From Limonium bicolor (lineage: Eukaryota; Streptophyta; Magnoliopsida; Caryophyllales; Plumbaginaceae), in assembly GCA_023374045.1 (NCBI GenBank), contig CM041781.1:144328982-144392981 (forward strand): a DNA stretch of 64,000 nucleotides. Direction: 5' to 3'. A program made the position numbers and the translations under genes. The stretch's first letter is position 1; each line of letters begins with the position of its first letter. Positions 47,201-60,752 of this stretch are shown piece after piece. The notes beneath the pieces were generated by a model. That model was not told where the DNA came from and made no database searches. It saw nothing but the letters and a program-made list of their open reading frames with translations.

Positions 47201-49865
47201 ATAAATTAAGGGGTGATTTTGTAGATAAAGGAAACTATGGTTTATGAAAAAGAATATGGTTTTGATATGGTGCCCATGCGGCAATAATAAATAGTTTGGT
47301 ATAGAAACCATAGGTTATTAATTAAAGGAAATAAGAATATCATGTCAAATGATATTAGCATATGGAATAGCATTACATAATGTTATGTGGTCAAATAGAA
47401 TTTAAATAAATTCAAGGGCTTTACCGAATTGATAAAGTTTGGAAAATGAATTTTAGACTAAGGTCTATAATGTTATAACACAATATATGGTTTGGGTGGA
47501 ATTAATGTGAGTAAGGATATTCACATCAAAGAATGTGACAAACTATAAATAAATGGGATTTATAAACTAAGGTGTTTATGGAATAAACCTTAGGAGTTGT
47601 AATTATACAACATAAAATGTTACATAATATTAGGATAATAATCTTAATATGAGTTGTATAATATAATACAACTAATGGGAATATCATCTAATAAAAGATG
47701 ATAAAATGTAACATAAAATATAAGAGTTTATGAAACTCATGAGAATTACCTACGTGGTAAAAACATATACATACACAAGAATAATGTATATAAGGTGGAT
47801 ATATATATATTGGTTGAAAACCATATGATTTAATGGTGGTGGTTATTTGAAAAAAAATATATAGTTACGAACTATAAGTTATGAATTTTAGAATGCAATA
47901 TAATATAAGAATGCATGCATACATGCAACTATAGGTTACGTACCTAAACTAGATGTGGATAAGATTAAAAGAAATATAAGGAATTAAACTTAACAGTTGA
48001 ATGTTTTGACGTACGCGTTTTAAGTAACAAAGCCGACTGTTTTAGAGAAACCTGTAACAAACAACTGTAGAAAACAGGGGTGAACTGTCGGGGTTACTTA
48101 TTTCGGAAATACCGGATGTAGTTAGTCATGGAGACTGACTTATAGTTTAATACCGTTTAGATTATACTTCTGACAAGGACGCTTGACAAGCTAGCGGACT
48201 ACACGGAGCATAGGATCTTGCTGATTCATACTCCACCGTAATATGATCAGGGTGAACGGTATGTAAAGGGTTTGATCCGAGTTGTCCTAAGGTTGCTCCT
48301 TGGGCTCGGATTTGGTTGATATAACTTGTATGTTGTTATGTGTCTCTGATCGTCTCTGAGGGCTTCCTCAGTTCAGACTTCTGTGTGATCTGTGATAAGA
48401 TTGTTTGTCTGAATGTGATAATTAATATGCATGAATTGTATATTTATAGCTGCTTATTATTTACTGTTGTTGAGTTAACAGTATTGGTTCCTATATGAAC
48501 CTACATAAAACGAACTAGCGGCTATGGTGCTATCTTATATGAAATATAAGGAACGTCAGAATAACGTTGTAGCACTAGATAATAAGATATACATATTATC
48601 TGAGACTTTTATACGGAGCATTGGCCTTTCTATACGCCGCTCTCGTATCTAACACTGGATCCCGAGTTTACAGACTCCGGATTGGACTAATGACCTTAGT
48701 CTGCTGTGTTAGAAAATTTGGTAATGCGATGCGATGGTATAATTAATTAATTAATGGAATGGAAGTAAAGCCAAGAGGATGTGGCTCTTGGTGCGCGCTG
48801 TGATCACAAAAACGATACCAGGATGTCCGCGTACGGGTCCGTAAGTATCAAGAAAATTTCCCGTGAGCTAGAATGGCTCGTTGGTCGGAGACTCTACCGT
48901 TGGAGTGGCTACTGCCGTGGGTGACCCGCCATAATATATGGGTAACTAGAGACATGTCGTTTTAACGAGACATTGTCACTAGGTATAACTGAACAACTAA
49001 AACAATTGAGACTTATACAGTGGCGAACAATATTGGTTTCTATACCATGGACGAGACTTAATACTTGTTTATTATTCTCGTTGTTTTCGCTTTGTTGTTC
49101 ATTGGTTATACTTGTGGTTATTTTATTGTGTGTTGATGGTTGGATGGAGCCTACAGGCTAAGGTAAATTAAATATGGAAACTGTACGCTACGGCGAATGT
49201 ACATTGTACATTATATTGTTATTACTCGATACATTCGATATATGAATGTTGTATGGAATATTAAATGAATTTGGATATTTGGATGGATGGTTGAATGTTT
49301 ATGGATATTTGGATGGATGGTTAAATTTATTATGCATGTATTACAGTATTGAATATATCTGTAAAACGGTAAAGCATGAAACCAATCTAACAACAAGATG
49401 GTTAAAATGACAAGTGACCATTAGGGTCCAGGCCCGGCATACACAGCGTCTATCGCTGATACTACACTCATGCAGGTTGTTGATTATCGCCGGAGCTGAA
49501 GTGCGGGAACAGGGTAATTAGAGTTTACTTTAATTACCGCACATGGAGTTTGGTTGTTTTAGCAATGAAGATGGTGAATGGTATTATGGTAAGGTTATGT
49601 ACATTCAGTTTGGGTAGACGCTCACTTGTCGCTGTTTATGATTTATGGACTTAGAAGGATGTATAGGAGTTTTCTCGTTATCACGGCGGTTAGTAGTTTG
49701 TATATGTTGGAAGTTGGATGTAGTTTGGCTTCGTTACTCGCGTGGGCGAGTAATGGCCGGTGACACCCGAGTGAGCTTTATGATTGTTATTTATTTTCCG
49801 CTGCGAGACGTTTTACTTATTGCTACGTGAGAGATTATATCGTGTTTATGGAGAGGGGTGTTACA
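44239..49865 (+). repeat. 5.6-kb solo LTR with perfect target duplication
   Basis: It starts TGAAATACCCCAAACTTATT and ends GAGAGGGGTGTTACA. TAAGC lies directly on both sides (44234-44238 and 49866-49870). No PBS, polypurine tract or coding domain accompanies it, so the internal region was lost, most likely by LTR-LTR recombination. Its 46143-49865 part matches LTR B. Non-coding. Confidence 0.9.
49444..49458 (+). promoter_or_regulatory. Conserved hairpin near the end of the solo LTR
   Basis: CAGCG pairs with CGCTG around TCTAT; B has CAACG and CGTTG. TGCAGGT follows. Confidence 0.55.
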
Positions 49866-49870
49866 TAAGC

Positions 49871-51694
49871 ACTAAACTTATGTTGCGGTTTCATGAACCT
49901 TGGAACTTCTGTATAAATAAATTTAGGGGTATTTTATGATCTATATTATCATTACACAAGAGTTAAAATATTGCTCACCTATTTATCTAAGGAGAGAATA
50001 CACATTAGATATGTTAAACCTATACTATATAAACTTGTTACATAATTACCTCTTAAAACGCCCTAAAACATTAACTAAGGACGAAGGGCTTAGTTAACAT
50101 GTAAATAAAGATATGAATATTCTAGGAGTATGTTAAGCCTAGAATTAATGCACGTGAAGTTCTAAGAGTCAATATAAACTAAACATGTAACAACATACCT
50201 AAGGAATAACATACGATAAAAGTGTCGTCGCATAAAATAATAAACTGACACATTGTTTTAATTAACGCTAGGGCCGTAGCGAGCTCCGACCGGGACTTCG
50301 AGTATAAGACAACTCGTGCTTTCGATTAAGGTATGGACATGTGTGGTTCGTATGTTGCCGTGTTACACGGCTTGTGTGCTGTGTGCTCTGTGTGAAAGGA
50401 CCTTAAGATCAAAGCATGAAATTGGTTTTCTTGCTTATCATGTTGTATGATTTTATATCATTGTTGTATATCATTGCGCGCACACAGTAGTTTAGTCCCT
50501 TCGCGTTTATGGAAGTTGAGATGAAACACTGAGAACTATGAAAAACAAAGAAATGCTTTAAAGGGGAACTCCTCCCTAACTATGGAGGACGTACCATGAC
50601 ACCCACTATGGTGTCTACTCATTAATAATAATGGAGAGCGAATCTCAATTGGTGGGACATGAGGATAACCCGGGAAGACGACATCTCGGGCCGCGCGGTA
50701 TGGAATATTCGGGAGTTGGTATCTGCATCAGATCCTTCACCCTTCTATGTGGAGCACATCCGGAGTCTAGAGGCGACTCCGCTTTTCCCGGCGCATGACG
50801 TCGGGAATGGGGGAGTGACAACTGGTGGAGCTTATCCTGGAGTCAAGAGCGACTCCGCTTTCTCGACGCATGACGTCGGGAATGGGGGACTAGCTATGGA
50901 GAAGACGTCCTCCAACGTGCGATAACAGAAGAACACACAATTAATCCATGAGAAGCAGAGAAAGATGGGCACCCATACTATATGGTCACGGGAAGCAATC
51001 TACATCCCCAGACCTGGTGCAAGAAAGAGAAAGAGAAGTACACATGATGGAAACAAAGAGAAAGAGACGAAAACACTCAACATTGAATGATCCCACTGTG
51101 TGGATCATCCTTATTCAATTCTACGAAAAACTCTACTTGTTTTGCATGCTTGAGATGCTTGGTGTTATCTTTATGCCAACATGTGTGAGTTGCCTTGTTG
51201 ATGTTGTATGCTATGTGTTATTGCTTTTCTATTGCATGAAATGGACTTAATCATATTCGACCAAGTAGTCGGGTAGCCCGGTAACATGCGGGCTTCACAC
51301 GTTCATACTCAGCATAGTTTTGCTGAGTCCTTTATTTTTACAGGTATGAAGCGGGAGGCAGACGGGAGTAGGCAGGGTGACTACCATGGGGGTAGTCTAT
51401 AGGGGCAGGACTTTTTAGTAGTATGTTGTTAATGTATGGGTTATGACTTTGTTGTACTTTCGGATCATGTTGTTGAACTAAGAAACTTATGTTTTAGATT
51501 CTCGGTACTTGGTTTGTAATTCCAGTTGTACTTGGATTTGATTGTGGTTTAATCCAGTCATTCGGACCGCATCTTAGTATTGATGTTGTTGATGTGTCAA
51601 CCACGTGGGTGGTTGGCGCCTGTGACACCCGAGCAGAAGATGTGAATCCGCTGTTTTGTCTTTTCGTCATCTCGTGGGTTATCCGGGGTGTACA
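49871..51694 (+). repeat. LTR F, 3' part, followed by a decayed PBS
   Basis: The segment has the usual late-LTR order: a GCTTGTGTGCTGTGTG block (near 50370), AAGCATGAAATTGG (near 50418), a CTCAGCA/TGCTGAG hairpin (51308-51327), then the end GGGGTGTACA at 51694. TGGTATCAAACG at 51701-51712 is a decayed PBS. The start of the LTR is not identified. Open frames at 50659-51250 lack any known domain. Confidence 0.6.
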
Positions 51695-51789
51695 GGAAAG
51701 TGGTATCAAACGTACTGATGAATGGAAAAAGAATACGAATAGGAAAACATTTCATTAGTTATAATAATAATCTAAATGAGATGTTTTAT

Positions 51790-53172
51790 GGGTGTAAATT
51801 ATAACACTCTCAGTCAATCCTATTCTAGTCATCCTATTTAGGACTTTGACCAGACGTTGACCGGGAAAAAACAAGTACAGTCTACGGTGAACGGTGGGAT
51901 TCTTGCAGCCTGCTTGCTACCGAATTATACCGGCTTGTGTGCTATCTGTTGTTTGAAATAACGACCAAGATATGTTGTAAAATGTTGTATTACTCTTGTG
52001 CACTGTTGTGTTACTTTATGTGTGTGGTGCTACTAACTGTAACGTGTATGTTCCACGCATACAACACTACATTACCAGTGGATTAAATACCTGCGTTTAC
52101 TATACCGAGAACTTGTACTCAAGTTTCTCACTAACTTCACTTAATAACAAATGTCGTTATCCTAAACGTGATAACTGACAATACACATTGTGTTCTTGCT
52201 TAACGTCCTTGAGTGACATCTAATAAATTCTATACTACGAGAAGCGAGGAGCCCAGTTGTATCTGGCCATGCATGCTACAGGAGCTGTACCTGCCTCAGG
52301 TCATCTTCATTCAATTTACGTCGCGACGGGAGTTTTTGGGTGCACTATGTCCACTCACCGGGACCATACCAGAACATTTCAAGTTAAGAGGAAGACTTCA
52401 CTTCTCTCGAGGGTACGATACCCACCTCTGTTAGTGCAGGAGTTAACTATGTTATCTTCTGAGGGAATTATTACCCACCTACCTTGTACGAGAGTCCCAT
52501 CTCGTCAAGGGTTTATCATACCCGACCAATCTACTCCATGAAGATGGAGTTTAACGAGGTCACTATACCTCCACTGCTGTGAGGTACTCTTATATACATG
52601 TTAGTCCCATTGTGAGGATCTGACTACTAGTGAACAATTACAGGACCTCTAACTTGACCTTCTGAAGTCTTGTTCCGTGTGACATTACTATCCTTGTATG
52701 GATGTTTATTGTGATTATATTATACTGTGTGTTTACAGTTTTACAAAAAAAAATGATCTGCATGTATTCGACAAAGTAGTTGGTGTGTGGCCCAGTAGCT
52801 TGTGGTGTTGCACTCTTACACCGGCAAATTATTTTGCTGAGCCGTTTCATGGTTAACCATTCCAGGTACATGAAGAAAGAAGAGATTACCCGACCGAGTG
52901 TAGTGTGTGGGGTAGAATTAAGACAGGGGAATTTACTACCGGTATCATTTTACAGTACTGTACTTTTATTATGACTTTTGTTGTTTTTAAGAGGTTTGTA
53001 TTCAGCGCTCAGACTGTATCATTTGTAAGTTGTATTGGAGTTAGCCTTGTTAGTCACATGGGTGATTAGCGGCGTTGTAGCATCACCCTTTATGTATTTA
53101 TTCCGCTGCATTTCCAGTTGAAGTTAGGAGCTATCATCGTTCAGGTTATGGAGTTTCGGGTTGGGGTGTACA
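51790..53172 (+). repeat. LTR E fragment with PBS, arm of an inverted pair
   Basis: This segment is very similar to the reverse complement of 54934-56310. It ends GGGGTGTACA at 53172, and TGGTATCAGAG follows at 53178. Its 5' part is missing. Non-coding. Confidence 0.7.
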
Positions 53173-54933
53173 AAAATTGGTATCAGAGTGTAGTAGTTAC
53201 GCTCTGAAATGAGTACAACCAAAATTAGCCCTGGGATACAGGGTGTGTGATAGAATAGTGAGGAGTAGAAAGTTAGTGTTTAACGTGGGCCCGGAAAGGG
53301 CCGTTAACAACTGTTCAAACTTACAGTAACTACAAACTATGACCTGCCTAAATACCGAGCAGAGGTCATGAGAAAAGGAATACATTAATTAACACTAAAT
53401 ATTAGAGGTGGGGCGGCTGAATTGGTGAAGGGTTTGTTGAAGGACCGTATGACGCCAACTGTCATCCCCACGGGAAGCGGACGCCGATAAACAGGTGACG
53501 CATACCGATGATAACAGAAAGTAGGCTGACAATACCGCCAAGTATATAGTGATGAGGGAGTAAAAAATATATCTCAATGGACATACACTGCATGATGATC
53601 CACCTGCATGGCACACTTGCTACAACAAGTGCTGCTCCAGTAAACCAATAAAGGAGAATGAAGACCGACACGGAAAGAGAAACACTGAATTTTATGGGAT
53701 ACCCAGGCACTGAGCTTGCTGCCCAGTGCGGGACTGAAAATCTTACAATTCCTTACTAACTTCGCGAGAAGATCGTGCGAAACCTTGAAATATGACTACC
53801 AGTGTAGTCCTGCAAAAATAACCAATGACAATATCAAGAAAAGCAGAACAAAATCACACTATATATAACTAAACATCCAACATAAATAAACACGGGATGT
53901 AATACCTGCTCAAATACCAAGGGTCTCAGCTAGTATCATTACAGTGACAATGCTGGACTCCTAATAAACAGTGAGAAGAGAACAAACTTTGAATCATATA
54001 TTCTGAAGTCAGAAAACTACCAAAATAGTGATACTAAATGCTATATACAAATACATATAATTGGGAGATTATAAATCTAAAACTTTTGAGGAGTATTGAT
54101 ATATTTCAAGGGATAAGTATCATAAAATATACCTACCCTATTTTGAGGCACATGTCCTACACTATCCTCATGGATTTATACTAGCATATGTCTTCTATGA
54201 CAGCTCAATTTGCGAATGCAAGTAAGGAGCGCATGAAATCAAATAAAGTTAACTCCCAATGTAATATAAATTTTGATATGAACATAGTGCCGAATAACTC
54301 TCCTTGACACTAGCAATGGAGACAGTGTAAGCTATATTAAGAGTTTGAATTCAGATATACACTAAAGGTGAGACAAAGTTAAACTTAAAAGTGGGAAAAC
54401 ATACCCCTTGGTTTATAACAAGTGTTTTTTTTACACGTGAACTTTCCTAACACTATATACCAATCTCTATGGTTTTTAAATCCTTTACTTAATACAGCTA
54501 AACGGCCTGTTTTTGGAAGCCATTGAGTTGTGGAATAACCACATTTATAAGAGGTAGAAACAAACAGTAAGCTTTGATTTTCTTGTTACCAAACCGTAGG
54601 ATTTAAACTGGAAACCCTTAGTTCGAAATAGAACTAATATTCGGGATACTTAACCTAGGTTGAACATATGGTTCACCTGATTCATGGAGCTTAAATGGAA
54701 TAAGAAAAGCCAAGCTTTAAGGCGGAGGAAATAATACTTGTGAAACCATAATTATAGATCGAGTTATAAAAACTTTTCCTTGGAGTCTTCTCCCAAATTT
54801 AGAAATAATTATGACTGACTTTGTTCCAAGCGATGATAACCAAATTGTAGGCAATAAACAAGCCTTGATAAGTTAAATACTAGAAAGGCCTTTTTTTAAG
54901 AAAAGAGTGTATTCTGAGGTATCCAAGTCCATG
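53173..54933. other. Internal remnant between inverted LTRs, no gene recognised
   Basis: It starts with the PBS and TACGCTCTG of an element like A and C, and then has no recognisable gag or pol. Small open frames on the minus strand (53197-53710) have no family signature. Confidence 0.45.
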
Positions 54934-57900
54934 TGTAACACCCCAACCCGAAACTCCATAACCTGAACGATGATAGCTCCCAACTTCAACTGGAAATGCA
55001 GCGGAATAAATACATAAAACGGGTGGTGCTACAACACCGCTAGTCACCCATGTGACTAACAAGACTAACTCCAATACAACTTACAAATGATACAGTCTGA
55101 GCGCTGAATACAAAACCTCTTAAAACAACTAAAGTAAAAATAAAGTACAGTACTGTAAAATGATACCGGTAGTAATAATCCCCTGTCTTAATTCTACCCC
55201 ACCTACACTCGGTCGGGTAATCTCTTCTTTCTTCATGTACCTGGAAATGGTTAGCCATGAAACGGCTCAGCAAAATAATTTGCCGGTATGAGAGCGTGCA
55301 GCCCACAAGCTACTGGGCCACACCAACTACTTTGTCGAATACATGCAGATCATTTTTTTTGTAAAGCTGTAAACACACAACATAATATAATCATAATAAA
55401 CATCCATACAAGGATAATAATGTCACACAGAACAAGACTTCAGAAGGTCAAGTTAGGTGTCCTGTAATTGTTTACTAGTAGTCAGATCCTCACAATGGGA
55501 CTAACATGTATATAAGAGTACCTCACAGCAGTAGAGGTATAGTGACCTCGTTAAACTCCATCTTCGTAGAGTAAATTGGTCGGGTATGATAAACCCTTAG
55601 ACGAGATGGGACTCTCGTACAAGTAGGTGGGTAATAATTCCCTCAGAAGATAACGTAGTTAACTCCTGCACTAACAGAGGTGGGTATCGTACCCTCAAGA
55701 GAAGTGAAGTCTTCCTCTTAACTTGAAATGTTCCGGTACGGTCCCGATGAGTGGACATAGAGTGTACCAAAACTCCCGTGGCGACGTAAATTGAATGGAG
55801 ACGACCTGTGACAGGTACAACTCCTATAGCATGCATGGCCAGATACAAATGGGCTCCTCGCTTCTCGTAGTATAGAATTTAATAAATGTCACTCAAGGAC
55901 GTTAAATAAGAACACAATGTGTATTGTCAGTTATCACGTTTAGGATAACGACGTTTGTTATAAAGTGAAGTTAGTGAGAAATTTGAGTACAAGTTCTCGG
56001 TATAGTAAAACGCAGGTATTTAATCCACTGGTAATGTAGTGTTTTATGTGTGGAACATACACGTTACAGTTAGTAGCATCACGCACATAAAGTAACACAA
56101 CAGTGCACAAGAGTAATACAACATTTTACAACAATTATCTTGGTCGTTATTTCAAACAACAGATAGCACACAAGCCGGTATAATCCGGTAGCAAGCAGGC
56201 TGTAAGAATCCCATACCGTTCACCGTAGACTGTACTTGTTTAGTTCCCGGTCAACGTCTGGTCAAACAATGTCCTAGAATAGGATTAACTGAGAGTGTTA
56301 ATTTATGTTACCCTCTTATAATAACTTTATTTGTTCATGAAACGATTTTATATTCGTTATCTCATGTGAGGTTTATTTCTTTGTACTTAGGTAGTTTCTT
56401 TAACCTCTTAACCATATTAATAATTAAGGTATTTTTACATTTCCAAATCATGTATTCTTAATTTATAAAACTTATATGGTGTGGTAATTTCTTTTAATTA
56501 CCTTATGATTTAATGTATAACTTATTTGTTATTTCTTTTGATTTATTTTAAAATCCTTTAATGTATATAACTATATTCATGTACCATTTATGTTACATGT
56601 TTTACAATTGTCTTAATGACATATCAACTTCATAATTTCCCCAAAATATTTATATGTCACACATGGACATAATATTCTTATAATTTTTGTTATTCTCCAC
56701 TTAACCATAAATAATATTTATTGGTTACAATTAAATTCCTTATAACTATATAACCCATAGTTTTAATTCCATAATCCCTCATATTCTTTACTTGAAAATC
56801 TTAACTGTATAAGTTTTATACACATGTATTATTTATGATACTTATACATAATTGTCTAAAGGACATAACTACTTAATAAATTCTCAAATTATATTCACAT
56901 GTCACACATGGGCATATTTTTCCCATATCTTTTATTAATTACAAACTAACCCCAAATAATATTATTTCTTTTACAAGTAAATTACTTGTACTTGTATATC
57001 GTATAGTTTTAATTTCATAAATCCTTAAATCATAATTTCCTTTTCTAAATTTCCTAAATATCCATATAGGACCTACAATATTTTTAATCCCATAAATACA
57101 TCATACTTTTCGGTTATTATATTATAACCTCATTTATTTCATAAACTTTACATTATACTCCAAAATACATTATATTACATAGTTTCATTTCCTTAATTAA
57201 TTAATTCACTAAACCTATAAATTCGGTAAATTATTTAACACTTTTTATAATTTTATAAACCACATTAGCCATACATTATACACTATTTTCGGCTTTGGCA
57301 TATATTCTTTAACTATTTTTAACAAACTTAATATATATTTTTTCTTATAAACTATAGTTTTAAAATTATGATGCGCCCAAAATTTGGATTTATATATTTA
57401 AATATTTAAACATCATAATCACCCCAACTTAAAAAAAATATTTCATGTCATAAATCATTTTAAACAAGGTTTTCGGTCAACACTTTGACCTAAGTCTAAT
57501 TTCATACTTAATACATTAATATACCCATAAACTTACATGATTCTCGGTTTATACCAATCTTTCCAAAAATTACAAAATAGCTCCAAAACTTTATAAATTA
57601 TTATTTTAACTACTAAACACTTATTTAATTCAACCAAAATTCATAATATTAATTCTCACACTATATTATATCATAATTATGCCATGGACACACTTTATTC
57701 TCGGTAATTACATATCTTACCCCATACTTCCTAAAAATTATATTTTTACCACATAACTTATTAAACTAGTCATTTAAACACTAGTAATTATTTTTAACTT
57801 ACCCAAAATTCATAGTATGTACTTATATACATATATAGCTCATTAAAAACTATTCTTAACCATTTGAATTCGGCAATAATATTATATCACCATATAGTTT

Positions 57901-58598
57901 CTAAACTTGATTTATAACTTATAATAATTATACAAAAATACATATGAGTTATATAACTCATGTAAAAATTATTGTAATGCCTTGGATTGATTTTTAGCTC
58001 AAAAAGGAGCATATCTTCCCTAGACAATTCGGTATGAATATTTATTTAACCTAGGTAACTTTTGTAGCACTAATGCCTTAGTATTTTAGGGGGTCATTTG
58101 ACCATTAACTAAGGGAGAAAGAGCTAAGGCATTGTTTGGCACTATTTAAGTACTATTCACAATTAGTGTCCAATTTGTGATTTTTTTGTAAATTATTTGA
58201 ATTAGGCTTCCTAAGGTGATAATAAGTAGTACACAAGTTGATTAAGGTGTATACTTGGTCATTTAGCCACTCAAAACTCATTTCTAAGACAATTTTTCAA
58301 AAATGCGCTTTAAGGAGTCTTAAAGCACAATTTGCGTTTTAACGTGTTTTTGAGCTTGGTTTCCTATGGTAATTGTTTTAACATGTTCTTTTGCATGTTA
58401 ACAAGGTCTAGGAATGCCCTTTGGGTCCTAATCAAGGTTATACAAATTCTTGAGAAAGTATTTGCATAAATTGCCTTTATGTCGTATTCTTGTGTTTTCT
58501 ATGGTTTAACTTGTTTACCAATTTCTCTAAGGCATGTTTTAGTCTTATTACATCATAAATTGATGTTTAATTACCATAGATAGGTTTGGGGTATTTCA
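54934..58598 (-). repeat. Inverted LTR of the E family, probably solo
   Basis: On the minus strand it starts TGAAATACCCCAAACC at 58598 and ends GGGGTGTTACA at 54934, about 3.67 kb. No PBS adjoins the 54934 end. The flanks share only GTCC, so a target duplication is not secure. The interior (56300-58100) is very AT-rich and non-coding. Confidence 0.7.
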
Positions 58599-58799
58599 GT
58601 CCCCCTAATAGCTGCCTGACCAGCAAGCAGTTGTGTAATATATGCTTCTACCTCATTGGTTACCCTTTCAAGTCTGGTCAATCTTGATATCACAGTCAGC
58701 ATAGAATGCTCCACAAGAATGTTATTCTATTCAGCAGTATTGATGGTCTATTTACTATGTCCCACAATACAAAGAAGTCACACTTATTTACTGTGCGGT

Positions 58800-60100
58800 A
58801 GCTTGAGTTGGCAGTCAGTCAGCAATCCAGTCAGCTGCTGACTGGATTATTTTTTATTAAATTAACTTTAAATATTGTACCGTATAAAATATAAGTCCAA
58901 AATGTAAAAAAAATTATACCATTGTTCTTTTAAATTCATGCTCTTCAAAACAAGATCAGACATGGATATTTTGAGAACTTTAAAATTTATATTAATTACA
59001 TGTATATATCCATATATATCAATAAGACTTATGATTCATAACATCATTTTAGTGTATCATAATATCACTTTTAATGAATCATAATACCAAAATTAATGAA
59101 TCATATCTTCATTTTAGTGTATCATCGCAAACATATAAGAATAAAAAAATTTACACAATAATACAGCACAAAATAATATTTGATATTTATGAAAAATATG
59201 CGATTCACCATATAAGGTTTAAAATACACCATACAACAATGATAATACACTACAAAACAATAATGATTTTTATCGGTTCCGAGGTTTTTATCTAAGTCAC
59301 CACTTATTAGTTAATGAATCATAATATCAATTTTAATGAATCATAATATCAAAATTAGTGAATCATATCTTCATTTTAGTGTATCATCGTAAACATATAA
59401 AAATAAAAATTTTAAACACAATACAATATTAAACAATATTGATATGTATGAAAAATACATGATTCACCATATAAGGTATAAAATACATTATACAACAACA
59501 ATAATCCACTACAAAACGATAATGATTTTTATTAGTTTCGGTATTCGTAATCTAATTCACCACTTATTAATTAATGAATGATAATATCAATTTTAATGAA
59601 TCATAATACTCCCTCCGTTCAACAATATCTGTCATTTTAGAAACTTGCACACTTATTAAGAAAAGTAGAAAAATGACCCATATGCCCCTATTTTTACTTT
59701 TCCATCTAGATAATAATTACTTTTGTGTTGAATAGTAGGGTTAAAAATGGAAAAAAGTGTGCCAAAAAGCTAGAATGACAGATATTTTTGAACAAAACTC
59801 ACTTCCTAAAACGACAGTTATTAATTAACGGAGTATCAAAATTCATTAATGATATTATCATTTTAGTATATCATCGTACACATGTAAAAATATATTTTTT
59901 AAAAGTTGTCAAAACATATCCATGACTGGTCTTGTTTTGAAGAGCTTAAATTTAGATGAACAATGATATAATTTTTCTATTTTTGATTTATATATTAAAA
60001 TTACAATAATTTAAAGTTAATATAGTAAAAAGCAATCCAATCAGCAAAACTAATACAGTCAACAACTGACTAACCTGCCAAACCGATACTGTACAAAACT
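58800..60100. mobile_element. Non-autonomous element with long terminal inverted repeats
   Basis: About 58835-58985 is the inverse of about 59905-60050, including GCTCTTCAAAACAAGA and CATGGATAT. Outer ends read GAGTTGGCAGTCAGTCAG and, inverted, GGTTTGGCAGGTTAGTCAG. Inside are two roughly 265-bp direct copies (about 59060-59325 and 59325-59590). No transposase is encoded. Exact ends and target duplication are unclear. Confidence 0.65.
59609..59833. mobile_element. Stowaway-like MITE nested in the inverted-repeat element
   Basis: The left end is CTCCCTCCGTT and the right end is AACGGAG, with TA on both sides. CTCCCTCCGT ends and TA targets mark Tc1/mariner Stowaway MITEs. The right end lacks four bases of the repeat. 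Inner parts (TCTGTCATTTTAG and CTAAAACGACAG) are also inverted. Confidence 0.8.
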
Positions 60101-60752
60101 TGGTGCGACCATCCCGTTTCTTCGAATTTGCGCAAAACAAAAACATCAAATGATACGAACAGAAAAAAACATCAAATGATACGAACAGAAAAAAAACATC
60201 AAATGAAACTTTAGTTTATTATTATCATCAGTTGCTGGAAACCATCATAGAAGCAAACGTACAATATAGGACATATCCCCTGGCACCATCGCACCTCTAG
60301 CACATGAATTATCATATACAATAAGATTCTACTCAAGACTCGTGCATGTGCCGCTTGATAATGCAGATCACGTACGTATCTGTTATTATCTCACGACTCC
60401 AGCGCAGATTAACAAAAATATATTTTAGCAACTTAAACAGACATTACATTACAATGCACCGATACATCTATCAGGTCATCATCATCCCAGTTAGGAACCC
60501 CAGTTATTCCACTTGCTCGGCGCCTCAGCTGCGAAGTGCCATGGAGAGCAATGTACTCAAGTCTATAACACATGGAACATACTTCATGCAATGAGAAGAG
60601 AACAAAGTGATATTTGGATTTTGTATTTGTAGCTTTCGAATTTTCAGAAAACGTTCAAGTGTGTAGGTTGGCTCCACATCTTTCATTGCAAATCGCCAAC
60701 CAAAAGGAATTTGAAGCATTAAGTTCAGAACACACACCTTACAAAAAAAAAA
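60101..60752. other. Interval with a short tandem repeat, no gene recognised
   Basis: AAACATCAAATGATACGAAC recurs about every 29 bp near 60139-60205 in nearly three copies. The rest is likely the downstream region of the phosphatase gene. A minus-strand open stretch at 60525-60737 could be an extra 3' exon after the AG near 60740, but I cannot support it further. Confidence 0.4.

Noticed and set aside
50659..51250. Two plus-strand frames within LTR F
   Set aside because: They overlap conserved LTR landmarks and repeated GCATGACGTCGGGAATGGGG strings; no domain or codon bias supports a protein.
54927..58603. Target duplication GTCC(A/C) around the inverted LTR
   Set aside because: Only four bases match and the left copy is offset by three bases from the expected LTR end.
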